Part shown: positions 1-11,020 of the stretch, one piece after another
Layout: every line of letters starts with the position of its first letter
Position numbering within the stretch: position 1 is the stretch's first letter
Source: Myrica gale
Lineage: Eukaryota; Streptophyta; Magnoliopsida; Fagales; Myricaceae
Reading direction: 5' to 3'
NCBI GenBank assembly: GCA_963930655.1
Contig: OZ005620.1
Coordinates: 2,991,001-3,055,000 of the forward strand
Length of the DNA stretch: 64,000 nucleotides
Notes under the pieces: generated by a model
The model's input: only the letters and a program-made list of their open reading frames with translations
Database searches by the model: none
Told to the model about the DNA's origin: nothing
Translations under genes and position numbers: made by a program

Positions 1-1819
1 AAAAAGGAAGGAAAAAGGAGGAGGGGGAGGAAGGAGCCGGAGCTCCCCCCTCCTCCGTAAGGATTCGGTGTTTCGGGCGGAGGCAGTCGGCAGAGAGAGA
101 GAGAGTATTTCGGGGGGCCTTTTTTGATCGCTTCTTGCCCATAATGGGTTGATACTGGCCTAAGTGGCCTTCAGGTTTCAAAGGGAAGGTTCAATTTATT
201 GGTGAACCTGAACCAGTTGCCGATGGCCTTTCACCAATGACTCTTCCATTTCTAGAAGTACATGGTATAATTACATTGGTTGTGATCGCACACTCACTTT
301 TTGCTTGAAAGCCTGCAAATAGAATTAGGTTTGACTATCTCCACCTCGTCATCTTCTTGACTTGGACCGTGTCCGAGAGACGTAGACTGCTTACTCTCAT
401 GCCAAAATGACGATACTAATACCAGTTGTCACAATGTCATTGTTATTAGGAATTATGTTTGGTCCGTCATCGACAAGACAAAAATGATGGAACGTCATTC
501 AAGAACCTCTAGAAACTACTGTTAGTTAAGTCTGTGGAACAGAGCAAAATCAAGCGGACCCAACTAACACTATCCCACCGGGAGACCCTTTTAAGAGTTG
601 CGATGTGCTACAAATTAAGGAACTTCAAAAAGTAATAAATTCCTAGGAAAATCTCTGCGGTTGGCTTTTTTGTCCCAAGAAAGCGGTTTACCATATTCCT
701 TTCATTTCTTCAACAGAGCCTTCTTTGCCATGACCATAACCAAGGAGAAAAACCAATTTAGTTGATCATGGCAAAATTTCAAGTTAAAAACTTTCATGTG
801 CCCTTGTTTTGGTGAAAAATCACAGGACCAGGATATACAATGTCATGGAACAAAATTTAGAGAGACACAAGCTACTCAGCATCAAAAGCGTTTTCTAAGA
901 TAATTTGAACATATATGAATTCCATTTGTACGTTGAATTTGGTATAGTCGGTCAATTTCTTTATTACCCTGATGCTTTCTACATGCCTCACAATTAGGAT
1001 ACCCATCATTGTGTTAAACGTGATCAAGAACTAATCTAGCAAATTTGTTAATTTCAAGGAAGGAAACACTCTGCGTCCTTAAAAGAACAGAATACAACAA
1101 TAGCATCGACATCAGGCATAAAGATTAGTGGCCAAGAAAGCTTCTAACCTCAAGAGTGTAAAGTTCAGAAGGCCTATAACCCCCCTCCCCCCATGACTTT
1201 AAAAGAATTAGAGACCTCCTCCTCAAGAAATTTTGATCAAAGACCCAAAGTTTAGCGTACAAGAGATGATCAAGTTAGTAAAATCTTTCCATAACTTTTT
1301 CTGCCAACAAGTTTAGCAGAAATCAATTAAGACACTTTCTGCTCAATCAGTCATTTTAGCTCTGACTTCTCTCGTCCCGCCGTTCTTGGGGGCGGCCATT
1401 TGCCTGCATCACAAACTAATCTAGCAAGTTGAACTTCAAATGATCTTTTAGCAGTATTTTTCTAAAGAGTTATCGAAATTCTCCATGGCTCCACTCCATC
1501 CTCCTGCCAAGCAATCTCTACCATCTCTACGAAGAGTTGGTACTTGAGACACGTGAAGAAAACAGCAATATGCAATGTCCATCAGAGTACGGCAAAAACA
1601 GGTAAAACAGTGGAGCTTATACACTCTTTAGAACATAATCCACAGCTTGTACTTCTATGTTGTCACGATAGATATAGTTCCTTGCATTAATCACGAATAT
1701 GTATGACTACAGCCACGTTTGAACAAGTCATTGGACTGCCACTAGTCTTTCTGGTTACTTCACATTTCTTTATTTATATATCTACCAAGGAAACAAGAGT
1801 ACTACATGCTACTGAAATA
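1..1819. other. Intergenic, no recognised gene
   Basis: No long reading frame is seen on either strand. The first 130 bases are purine-rich and then GC-rich, with a short GA repeat near 97-107, and could be a gene leader on the + strand. The stretch around 155-290 reads on the + strand as about 35 sense codons (including GEPEPVADGLSPM) before a stop near 307, but I recognise no family. The right end probably holds the 3' UTR of the transporter gene that starts its stop codon at 1820. Confidence 0.4.
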
Positions 1820-4800
1820 TTAACTTAGCAGAGGCTTCTTTGCATCGAACTCACATTCTAACTCATCCTGATAGTAACCTTCTTTCCCTTTAGCCCAGAG
1901 CACGAAGTAGAGGCCAGTGAACATGAGGAACATTCCAGCCAGGCTGCAATATCAGAGTGAGTAATAAGATATTGAGAGCACATTCCCTTCTCACAGGTCC
2001 ATATATATATTCAGTAAGAGGTGTAATAGCTAATTTACCTCCCAATATTAATGGTGTCTCCTAAGGTAACTACAGAGAAAATGACTGAGCAGACTGTACT
2101 AATGGGGCTAAACGTGGACACCAATACTGGACCTCTTTTCTTCATTGCCCATGCATTGAAGCTGACACATACTCCATTCACAATACCGCCCTGTGCATTA
2201 AAATGTATATAAATTTCGAATTACATAAATGGATGAGCATTCAACATTCTTTAGATTAAGATTCTCCTTGAGGCCGGTAAATTTGCGCAAAACATTGCCA
2301 AATTAAGAAAAGGATAAATGAAACAAGAAGTGGTTCTCTTGAAAGAAACAGCACTTTTTTCAGTCCAAATTAACCTCACATGGTACCAATCTTTCCCCTC
2401 ATAATGTTTCATTGTACTAAATTTGCAGGCAAGCTCCTTCATCCTATCTCAGAGTATGCTGTGGTTGGAGATAGAACCAAGCAGGGGTGATAAATACAAT
2501 TTGGCCATAATCATATTAGAGAAACTTAAAGAAATATAAAGAACCGTATGGAAACATTACACAAGTGGAGAGAGTGGTATACTTACCACTAGAGAATAGC
2601 CAATCAAGTGTCCAACACTCAAAAGGGGCCAACCGGTTTCAATTTTGTGATCTTGAACTAACTGCACAGCTGCTGTTATAAACGCACCGATCAAGGACGT
2701 TATTGCACACAAGGATATTGGTGCAGGAAAATCAGTCAATGTTGTAGCCTGTCAATCACGATCACCGTGCCAAGGAAAAACAATTGAATTAGTGTATCCC
2801 ACATATCTAGAATTTTGCATGAGCAACAATAACAGCTCTAGGGAGAGTAGGACTCATATCCGAACTGAAGTTACCTGCAACACCACATTGCTTGATAAAA
2901 CAACAACTGCGGCGACGAGGTAGAGGCAGCCGATGATCTTTTCTTTGTCTAAGGAGGGAGATGACAGCTGAGCCTCTTTATCTGGAGCCCCTGTGCTGTG
3001 CATAATGCTCATTGTGAGAGCACCTGCAACGCAGAGCAACGTACCTACAATCTTGACTTTGCTGTACAAACAACTAAGTTTCACTCTCTCTAACCTGCAA
3101 TTGGCGAACATATATATACTATGTCACAGAACAGACAAATAGTCATTATCTTAAATCATCTACTTGAATGAATCCTTAGTACAACCTTTTGCGCTTAATT
3201 TCCAAGCATATCCCATGTAAAAAGAGCAAAATAATCTCATAAAGAGGTCCAGTTTTAGATGAAATGTTACAAAATAATGAACTATAATATAATGACAGGT
3301 CCGATTATATTGCTGTTGGCAAAAGTAGAAGTATTATCCTCATTAAGGCTTGGGGAGTTTCCCTTTAAATCATTTTCCAATGTTGTTTTACCAAAGTGAA
3401 GAAGTAGACTAGCTACCTAAAAGTCCAGGCAATAACAAAGATAAGCGCTGGTGCAAGGTTTGGCATGGCTGTTGCCATTGCTGGTGAAGTGAGCTTGATG
3501 CCCTTCAGAAAAAGAGTCTGGAATAAAGTCACCCTGGAAAACAAAAATATGAAGAGAGAATTAAGTATCAGACACCACAGTTGTTTCCCAGTTCTTTATT
3601 CGGTATCTGTATACTTTGGGTAGTCGTCCTAGAACTTGGAAGAAAAAAGAAGAGCACACTGGCACTCATGGATGTTGAAAATACTGAGAAAAATTAGCAA
3701 AAAATTAGACCACCCATTTCATAAAGTTTGGAGACTCAGTTGAAGGAACCACTAATTTTTTGAAGGTAAAAGATGCTAGGCCCATTAAGATGAGGGCTGA
3801 AAGAGACTGACATGTCTGCGTCAACTTACAAGATCTATTAAATGGCATCCTTCTACTCTCCTAAAATATATTCTCCGAATTCTACCACAATGTTCATAAA
3901 TTGTCCTAACTTAACTCTCTTTGTTTTTTGTTTTTTAATTGGTCATTTGAAGAAGTCCAAAAACATTGCAAATATAATAGTAGTTTAAAGTGATCAATAT
4001 ATTTTTACTAATTACTACGAGCATACTAAATTTGGGATTTTATCAGATTATTCATTTTGCACAGACATTAATTTAAAATGGGATAAGAGTATGTACGGGT
4101 CATAAGATCATTAAACCCTACCTTCAACTTCCTTCTATTTTCGTGTTATTCAAGTTCTCCAACTTAAATAAAGGTTGATTGGGAGCCGGGTATGGAAAAT
4201 AAATAAAATAATATAAAGCTGATAATTGGAATAACTACTCAAAAGATAGCCTTCCCTTCACTCTTAATCAACGGGCGAACTCTGAATATTAATCTAAGTC
4301 CGTCACACAGCACAAGGTGAATGGAAGTTATAATTAATCTCTTGACTTGTTAATCAACAAGAACTCCTAGACTATAGAGGAACACCATTTCAGCGAACAT
4401 CGATCCTAGCTAGCTAGACTATAGAGGAACCGTTGATGACTAACTGATGAGCACTTTTGTTTCGCTCTTGTTTTTTCTGGAGTTTCTTTCTCTCTCTTTT
4501 CTCTCTGTTTTGTTTTTTCTAGGATCGATCGAGATGGTTGATATGCTGCCAGTTATCTCTCGTATATTTTTCTCGCAATTTTCTTCTGCCGGGATTAGAA
4601 AATTTTCTGTGCGGGTGATGTACTACAAGAATTTTTCAAGACAGGTTCCGACAAACAGAATAGACTAAAGTACGTAATAGAAGAAACTAACAGAAAATTG
4701 AAGTCTCCGATCGAGATGTTAACGACCAGATGGTGAATTATGGTGCTTTTCGAGTTTGGGAAAGTAAGAAAAAGAGACGGAGAGAGAATCCTTTGTTCCC

Positions 4801-5368
4801 CAGCTTTGCAGCAAACAAAAAGAGAACGGTATGAATAAACCAAACAAAAACAAAAGATCTTCGGACGCTAGCTCATTGTTCAAAATATATATCGTGAGTA
4901 CAATTTGAATATGACGTTGAACAGGGATGAAATTGTCTTACCCTCCCAAAGAGATCAAAAACAGCTGCGTTATCAACTTCAAGCTGAATTTCTTGGGCCA
5001 CTTGCTCCTGCATTACATGCGCAAAAACTTCCATTCATACGCATACCTTATGCTAACACAGAAACACAAAATCATGTCGAGCATTTATCAGGAAAAGAGA
5101 GAGAGAGAGAGAGCAAAAACCTTTCAAAATAACTGGCCATGGGAGAGAGGACGAGGAAGGTGGCAAAGGAAGAGAAGATAACAATGGTTAGTGGGTTGAG
5201 GCCTAAAGACATAAGATAACTTAGCAATACCGAGTTCCCTGCATACACAACTTGCACCCCTATCAACCCCCCTACCAGTGCCACATCTCCGAATACATTG
5301 GTCTTCATCAGCTCCACCGTCATTCTCTTCAATCTTTTCTCTCCTTTCGGACCTCCAAATATCTGCAA
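1820..5368 (-). CDS. WAT1-related protein, EamA/DMT transporter (At5g47470-like)
   Basis: Multi-pass membrane transporter of the plant WAT1/nodulin MtN21 family. The founder, WAT1, exports auxin from the vacuole; the substrate here is unknown. Seven coding exons join in frame: 5368-5121, 5007-4942, 3533-3417, 3094-2875, 2748-2587, 2190-2039 and 1943-1820, all with GT-AG introns. They give 362 residues, the usual family length, with about ten hydrophobic segments in two EamA halves. Diagnostic stretches are GGLIGVQVVYAGNSVLLSYL (exon 1), TSPAMATAMPNLAPALIF (exon 3) and FNAWAMKKRGPVLVS (exon 6). The tail ends in KKPLLS. The match to my memory of Arabidopsis At5g47470 is close along the whole length. 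The start is the first in-frame Met at 5368; a second Met lies 15 codons later. No lesion is seen. Confidence 0.9.
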
Positions 5369-6294
5369 AACTATACCTTTCTTTCCCTCCTATTTCCCTC
5401 TTTCTGTTGCAAGGAATTTATCCTCTTCGCCCTTTCTCTGCAGCTTAATTTTCCCGTATTAATGTTGTCTTCTTCATGCCGCATGCTTCTCCCTTTCGGT
5501 TTACCTCTTTGTCCTACCTTTTTTTTGGGTTGCGTTGCTTCTGTCTACTTTTCTTGCGTATCTGCGTTTCAGGCCGTTTGAGCTCAGCTAACATTCATGG
5601 GCTTCTCTACCAGTCCTCTCCCGGTCCCTCGCGTGAAAAAATAGAATATCTCGTTCTTATCTGAGGAAAGGCTGGGGGAACAAGGTAGGTAGCTTTTCTT
5701 CAAAGGCTGACTCTCCCTCTAGATTACTTCTCCTTATACTTCCCGGCTAATTCTTGTTCCTAAATTTGCTTCACTTTCAATTTTTGGTTTTATACTTTAG
5801 TTTGAGACCCTGTAATTAGTCTATTTTAATCAGGGTTTGCATTTAGCAATTCATTAGTGGAGTAATGTTTGCCACGTCCGTGTCAATTTCAAGCAAATAT
5901 CTATCACATATGTCACTCCCTTTCGTGTTTCTTCTCAGCCGATCAATAAGTCGGGCAAAATATTATAAATTTTTTAATTAATTTTTCACCCGACTTGTTG
6001 ATTTAATTTGATTTTCTTTCCAAGAACGAAAGTTAGTAATTTTTTATTTTGACTCAAAACGCTTTAAACGGAACACAAATGACAAAACCCCCCCTATTTC
6101 AATCCCGTCCACATTTGCCGAGAGAAAAAAAATGCCATCCACATTTGACATATATCTCTTCTTCAATTACCGAGGAACATTAATGATGGCGAGGTGTTTG
6201 ATGTTTGGGGCTGATACATCTGGAGGGATGTGTGCGTGGAATCGAAGTGGGTAAAATAAACGGTGATCATATATATTATTTATATATAATTTTA
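5369..6294. other. Intergenic leader/promoter side of the WAT1-like gene
   Basis: Upstream flank of the minus-strand transporter. It is CT-rich near 5370-5600, which fits a 5' leader, then becomes AT-rich. No gene, RNA or clear element was recognised. Confidence 0.4.
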
Positions 6295-6678
6295 GGGAAA
6301 TTTACTTTTTAGTTCTTAATTTTTGTGCACTTTTTTATTTTAGTTCTTCATTTTCAAATTTTAAATTTTTAATCATTGAGTTTTCTTTGTTTGATGAAAT
6401 GATCATTTCGTCAGTCTTTCGTCCATACGCTTAACGAAGCTATTTGAAACGTCAACAAAATTGTACCGGTCGACCGTTCACGTTCAAACCATATATTCGA
6501 TCGATCGCTTCAAATTTTCTGATGTGTCAAAGAGGTCCGTTAAGCATATGGACGACAGATTGACGAAATGACTATTTCGTCAAAAAAAGAAAACTCAAGT
6601 ACTAAAAATTTGAAATTTGAAGTGAATGACTAAAATAAAAAAGTTCCCAAAATCTAAGGACTAAAAAGTAAATTTCTC
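6295..6678. mobile_element. MULE-type MITE with 9-bp target duplication
   Basis: A 384-bp inverted-repeat element. The left end GGGAAATTTACTTTTTAG matches the reverse complement of the right end (GAGAAATTTACTTTTTAG), and pairing continues far toward the centre. The flanks are an exact 9-bp direct repeat, ATAATTTTA, at 6286-6294 and 6679-6687. A 9-bp duplication with long inverted repeats is typical of Mutator-like elements. It has no coding capacity. Confidence 0.8.
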
Positions 6679-7247
6679 ATAATTTTAATAATAAATTTAT
6701 AATAGATAAATTAAGTCCTGATATTGTACAATCTTATCTATTACATTTATCACATTAAATTTATTAATTATGTTACTATTAATTTTAGATACTTTATATC
6801 TTTAATTAATTTAGATATAAAATATTGAATGATAATTTTGTTTCTATAAACTTTTTTTTAGTAATGATTATTTTATGAAGGTAAAAAATCTATAATTTTA
6901 GTGATTAACGAATTAATTTCTATCATTAATATATAATATATAATATTTAAAATTAATAGTTAAGATCTCTTCTTCTTTTTGTTTTTTTCCCCTGTTGAGC
7001 TTGAGCAAACGGTGTTCATATTTTGCACTCGATGACTGCGCTATCGCATGTTGTTGTTTTGCCACGGTAACATCTTCCATTCCCCAGAAGGGACTTAGGG
7101 GGAGCAGGAGAAAACAAGTTGGTGCCAAATTGCATCAAATTACGAAGTTTCATGTCAGCACGTGCTTCTTCGTTTCCCGAGTCTGAGCATGAAACACTCT
7201 CTCGTTCGAGTGAACTCACGATTTATTCAAAAGAATAAAAAATTAAA

Positions 7248-7642
7248 GAGAAAAATACATTTTACACCCACAAATTAAGATAGTGACATATTGCACCCTA
7301 AACTACCATTTTTAATATATTGCACTCTCAAACTACCAATGTTAGACACTTTACACCCTAACCTACCGATTTTGACACATTACACCATCAACTACTAATA
7401 TTAAACACTTTGCACCTTCCATTTGACAATAATACCCTTAATAAATTAATGAATTAATAACGATATCTTTTATATATGCAAAATGGGTCGAGGGTATTAT
7501 CTTCATTTTAGTCTACAAATTTGACTTTGGGTGCAAAATGTCAAAAATTGGAAGTTAGATGGTGCAATGTATCAAAATTGGTAGTTTAGGGTATAAAGTG
7601 TAAAACATATGATAGTTTGTGGGTGAAAAATGTATTTTCTCC
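7248..7642. mobile_element. MULE-type MITE, copy 1 of a local family
   Basis: A 395-bp inverted-repeat element with ends GAGAAAAATACATTTTACAC and, in reverse complement, GGAGAAAATACATTTTTCAC. The flanking 9-bp repeat AAAATTAAA is at 7239-7247 and 7643-7651. Each arm holds several variants of a short 'gtgcaaagtgt' module. A diverged copy in the opposite orientation lies at 14773-15118. It is non-coding. Confidence 0.8.
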
Positions 7643-7740
7643 AAAATTAAATTATGAAAAATGGTTGATTTAATTATTTTTAGCCCTTTCTTAATCTTTA
7701 GCTTAAGTGAGTAAGGGATTGAAATTCTCTTCAATTTCTT

Positions 7741-7874
7741 GTTCAAATTATATAATAGAATTGGAAGAAAAATACATAAAGATAAACCTCACTGTAAGGT
7801 CTATGTTGTTCAAATTATATAATAGAATTGGAAGAAAAATACATAAAGATAAACCTCACTATAACGTCTATGTT
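7741..7874. repeat. 67-bp tandem duplication
   Basis: Two nearly identical 67-bp copies lie head to tail, at 7741-7807 and 7808-7874, each starting GTTCAAATTATATAATAG. They differ at only a few positions near the end, so the duplication is recent. No gene is involved. Confidence 0.85.
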
Positions 7875-8848
7875 GTCTAAAATTTTATATGAGTATCGTT
7901 AAATAGTGTAAATTTCAACTATTTTATTTATTTCTCTTTAAATTTCAACTTGTAAATGATCTTAATCCTTGAACCTGGATTTCTTCGTCATTCTGCATTA
8001 AGCAGTAAGGCTTGGCTGTCTTTTGAGACTAGAGAAACTTTTGTGTTGAAATTACCACATTACTGTCCCGGGCGGCAATCTATGGAGCCTTGAACAAGAG
8101 AATCCGTGGAAGAGAGATGTTGTTGCTTTCCACTCTTATGCAAATTGTACAAGTTTGCATTAGGGTTCCCAGAATTTCAGTGGGACCCTAATTCAATTAA
8201 GGGCTGTTGGAGATCTTCCCGCCTTGTCAGCTACCAAAAGAATTGGTCTTGGCCAAACCTAACGTTCCAGGGTAAAGGTGGACTATGAAGGAACAATCCG
8301 TGGAGAAGAAAGGAGAGATGCACGTGCATATGCCAAAATATTATGTAGATTACCTTCTCTCTTTTTTCTAGGCGTATTAGAAAGATTACTTACCAAAAAA
8401 ATGCTACTAGACAGATCCATTAGCAAAAGTGAGATCAAAATTTCATATGGTCATGGTTTTCTTTGAAATATATATATTAATTCTAGTGGCGATATCTTAA
8501 ATAAACTTTTCACCACATATTTATAGTGACTTCTCGTTTTTTTATGTAATAATGACTCAATTAGTCTTGCAATTAATCTAAAAAGTGGATAAAAAGACTA
8601 GAGATTTTAGGGTCGAACCCTCCTCCTTAAGTTTAATTGTACTTGTGTATAGTTACAGTGACGGTCTAACTCGTAAGTTTCTAACTATTACAAAATACGA
8701 TGAGTGAAAGCCTATACAGACTTATAGTCATGCCAGGAGTTTGGACAAATCCCTTCCTTCCTTCCGCCTAAAAGAAGCAGAAAGAAGAAGAAGAAGAAGA
8801 AGAATACTAACGTCAAACTTTTGTAAAACAAGAGCGGCTTTCTTTTTA

Positions 8849-9081
8849 GGGATAAATGCAAAATTGGTCCTTGTGCTATACGCAAAAAATCGATTTAGTT
8901 CATTTGATATGAAAAACATCGATTTAGTCCTTGTGATTTCAGAAAGTGATAAAATCAGTCCCTGATGGAGGACCAATAACAAACAAAAATAGAATCACAG
9001 GGACTAAATCAATGATTTTCATACCACAATAACTAAATCGATTTTTGCGTATAGCACAGAGACTGATTTTACATTTATCCC
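8849..9081. mobile_element. Short inverted-repeat MITE, TTA target site
   Basis: A 233-bp element with inverted ends GGGATAAATG and arms that pair over at least 50 bp, including ATACGCAAAAA and ATCGATTTAGT. The flanking trinucleotide is TTA on both sides (8846-8848, 9082-9084), which suggests a Tourist/PIF-Harbinger MITE. It lies about 140 bp upstream of the broken PPR gene and has no coding capacity. Confidence 0.7.
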
Positions 9082-9220
9082 TTATTTTTACTTTTACTTT
9101 TTTGTTTTTAAGAAATTGCAACTTTTTTTTTATTACAATTCATAGTTTTACGCAGCCCTACGCTATCGAACATAAAAAGTCCGAAATGTCGTGACACTAA
9201 ATTAGTATATTTGGAAAGCA

Positions 9221-11020
9221 ATGCAACGAGACCTCTGTAAGAGTCTCCAGAAATGCCTACAAAGACAGAAACAGCCTCAGCCACTATTGCCAAAACTCAT
9301 TTGTGCAAACTTTACCGTCCAAGAGAACCATGAGAGTGCAGCTGCCGAACGAGAGGACTATGACGCGTGGGCCAAACTCATTCCGGCCCTTGCCCAAGGT
9401 GGCTCCACCAGTGAGTTGGCCTTGTTTGAGGCATCCCAAATTCTCAACTCTGGCGCCAAACCCAATGGCCATTCCCTGGTTCACCTGGTCAGAGCTTCTA
9501 CGCACCTGGACTATGAATCCTTTTGCCTACAGCTCCACGGCTACATTTTACGATCTGGGTTTCTCTCCAGTGCACTTATGAGGTTTTACATAGTAATTGA
9601 CTCATTTAGTTTAGCCCAGAAGTTGTTTGCTGGAATACCGCAACCGAATGTTGTTTCTTGGAATACTTTGATCTCTGGTTACGTGCACTCTGGGCAGTTT
9701 CGCAAGGCATTGCGTTTGTTTCTTCAGCTGGATAGGTCTGACGTTTCTACAGACTCGTTTTCATTTACGGCCACCTTAGCTGCTTGTGGCCAATTGAGTT
9801 TTCTTCAGCTAGGCAAGTCCATCCACGCCAAGATTGCAAAATCTGGTGTGGAATGTAGCATCTTCGTTGCCAATTGCTTGATTGACATGTATGGTAAATG
9901 CGGCGTTGTTGAAGATGTTCTACTGATGTAACTGATGTTTGAAAAGATTAAGGATAGAGACACTATTACTTGGAATACTGTTATAGCGGCGAGTGCTAGA
10001 AACCGAAGGCTTATACAAGCATTTGACTTTTTGCAGCAGATGCCTAACCCTGATACAATCTCATATAACGAATTGATAAATGGTGTGGTTCAGTTTGGTA
10101 ACATAGAAGATGCTATCCAGATCCTGTCAATTATGCCTAGTCCAAATTCATCTTCATGGAACTCGATAATAACAGGATATGTAAACAGGGACAGAGCAGT
10201 AGAAGCTCTGGATTTTTTTTCTCTAGAATGCACTCGAAGGATGTCGCAATGGATCAGTTCACATTTTCAAGTATTTTAAGTGGAATTGCTGGTCTTTCAG
10301 ATTTAACATGGGGAATATTGATCCATTGTTAAACCGCAAAATGCGGTTTGGATTCATCTACGGTTGTGGGAAGCGCTCCAATTGATATGTACTCCAAATG
10401 TGGGCAGGTAAAGAGCGCCGAAATCATGTTTCAGTCACTGCCCAGAAAGAACTTGGTAACGTGGAATGCGATGATATCGGGATTTGCACATGTTGGTGAT
10501 TCCGGGAGAGTGATCCAACTTTTTGGGCAGCTTAAAATGGAGAGGGATCTAAACCGGATGGGATCACATTTCTTAATGTTTTATCTGCATGTTCGCATAG
10601 TAGAATGCCACTGGAGATTGCTATTCTGTATTTTGAATCGATGATAGATGATTATGGGATTGAACCAACAGCCGAGCATTGTTGTTCTTTGACCCGGCTT
10701 ATGGGTCAATGGGGAGAGGTTGGGAGGGCGGAGAGAATGATATTTGAATTAGGTTTTGGGTCATGTGCACTGGTCTGGAGGGCTTTACTAGGTGCTTGGA
10801 TCTGAAAGTTGGAAGGACGGCAGCTGCAAAGGTGATTGAGTTGGAGGGTAACGATGATTATGTCCATGTTATGCTATCCAATATCTATGCACGCTATGGA
10901 AAGTGGGGACATGTAAGGGAAGTAAGGGAGCTGATGAGGAGGAAAGGGGTGAGGAAAGAAGCTGGTTGTAGCTGGATTGAGGTGGGCACTGTCAATGTAA
11001 ATCTTTTCTTCTTGGGATGA
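9221..11020 (+). pseudogene. Pentatricopeptide repeat (PPR) pseudogene, At5g47460-like
   Basis: PPR proteins are organelle RNA-binding factors. From an ATG at 9221, PPR motifs are plain (PNVVSWNTLISGYVHSGQF, SIFVANCLIDMYGKCG, KNLVTWNAMISGFAHVGD). An E-type C-terminal region follows (DDYVHVMLSNIYARYGKWG, then CSWIEVG). The frame is broken at least five times. There is an in-frame TAA at 9929-9931, next to a small CTGATGT duplication. A frameshift lies at the T8 run 10213-10220. A TAA at 10330-10332 stands where Leu is expected. Further frameshifts lie near 10551 and near 10796. The gene was intronless. The T-run shift alone could be a sequencing error, but the set as a whole indicates a dead gene. 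From memory, the Arabidopsis relatives of this gene and of the WAT1-like gene upstream are adjacent. Editing-type rescue is not expected for a nuclear gene. Confidence 0.85.

Noticed and set aside
9221..11020. PPR region as several small separate genes
   Set aside because: The pieces are consecutive segments of one PPR protein in order, separated only by stops and single-base frameshifts.
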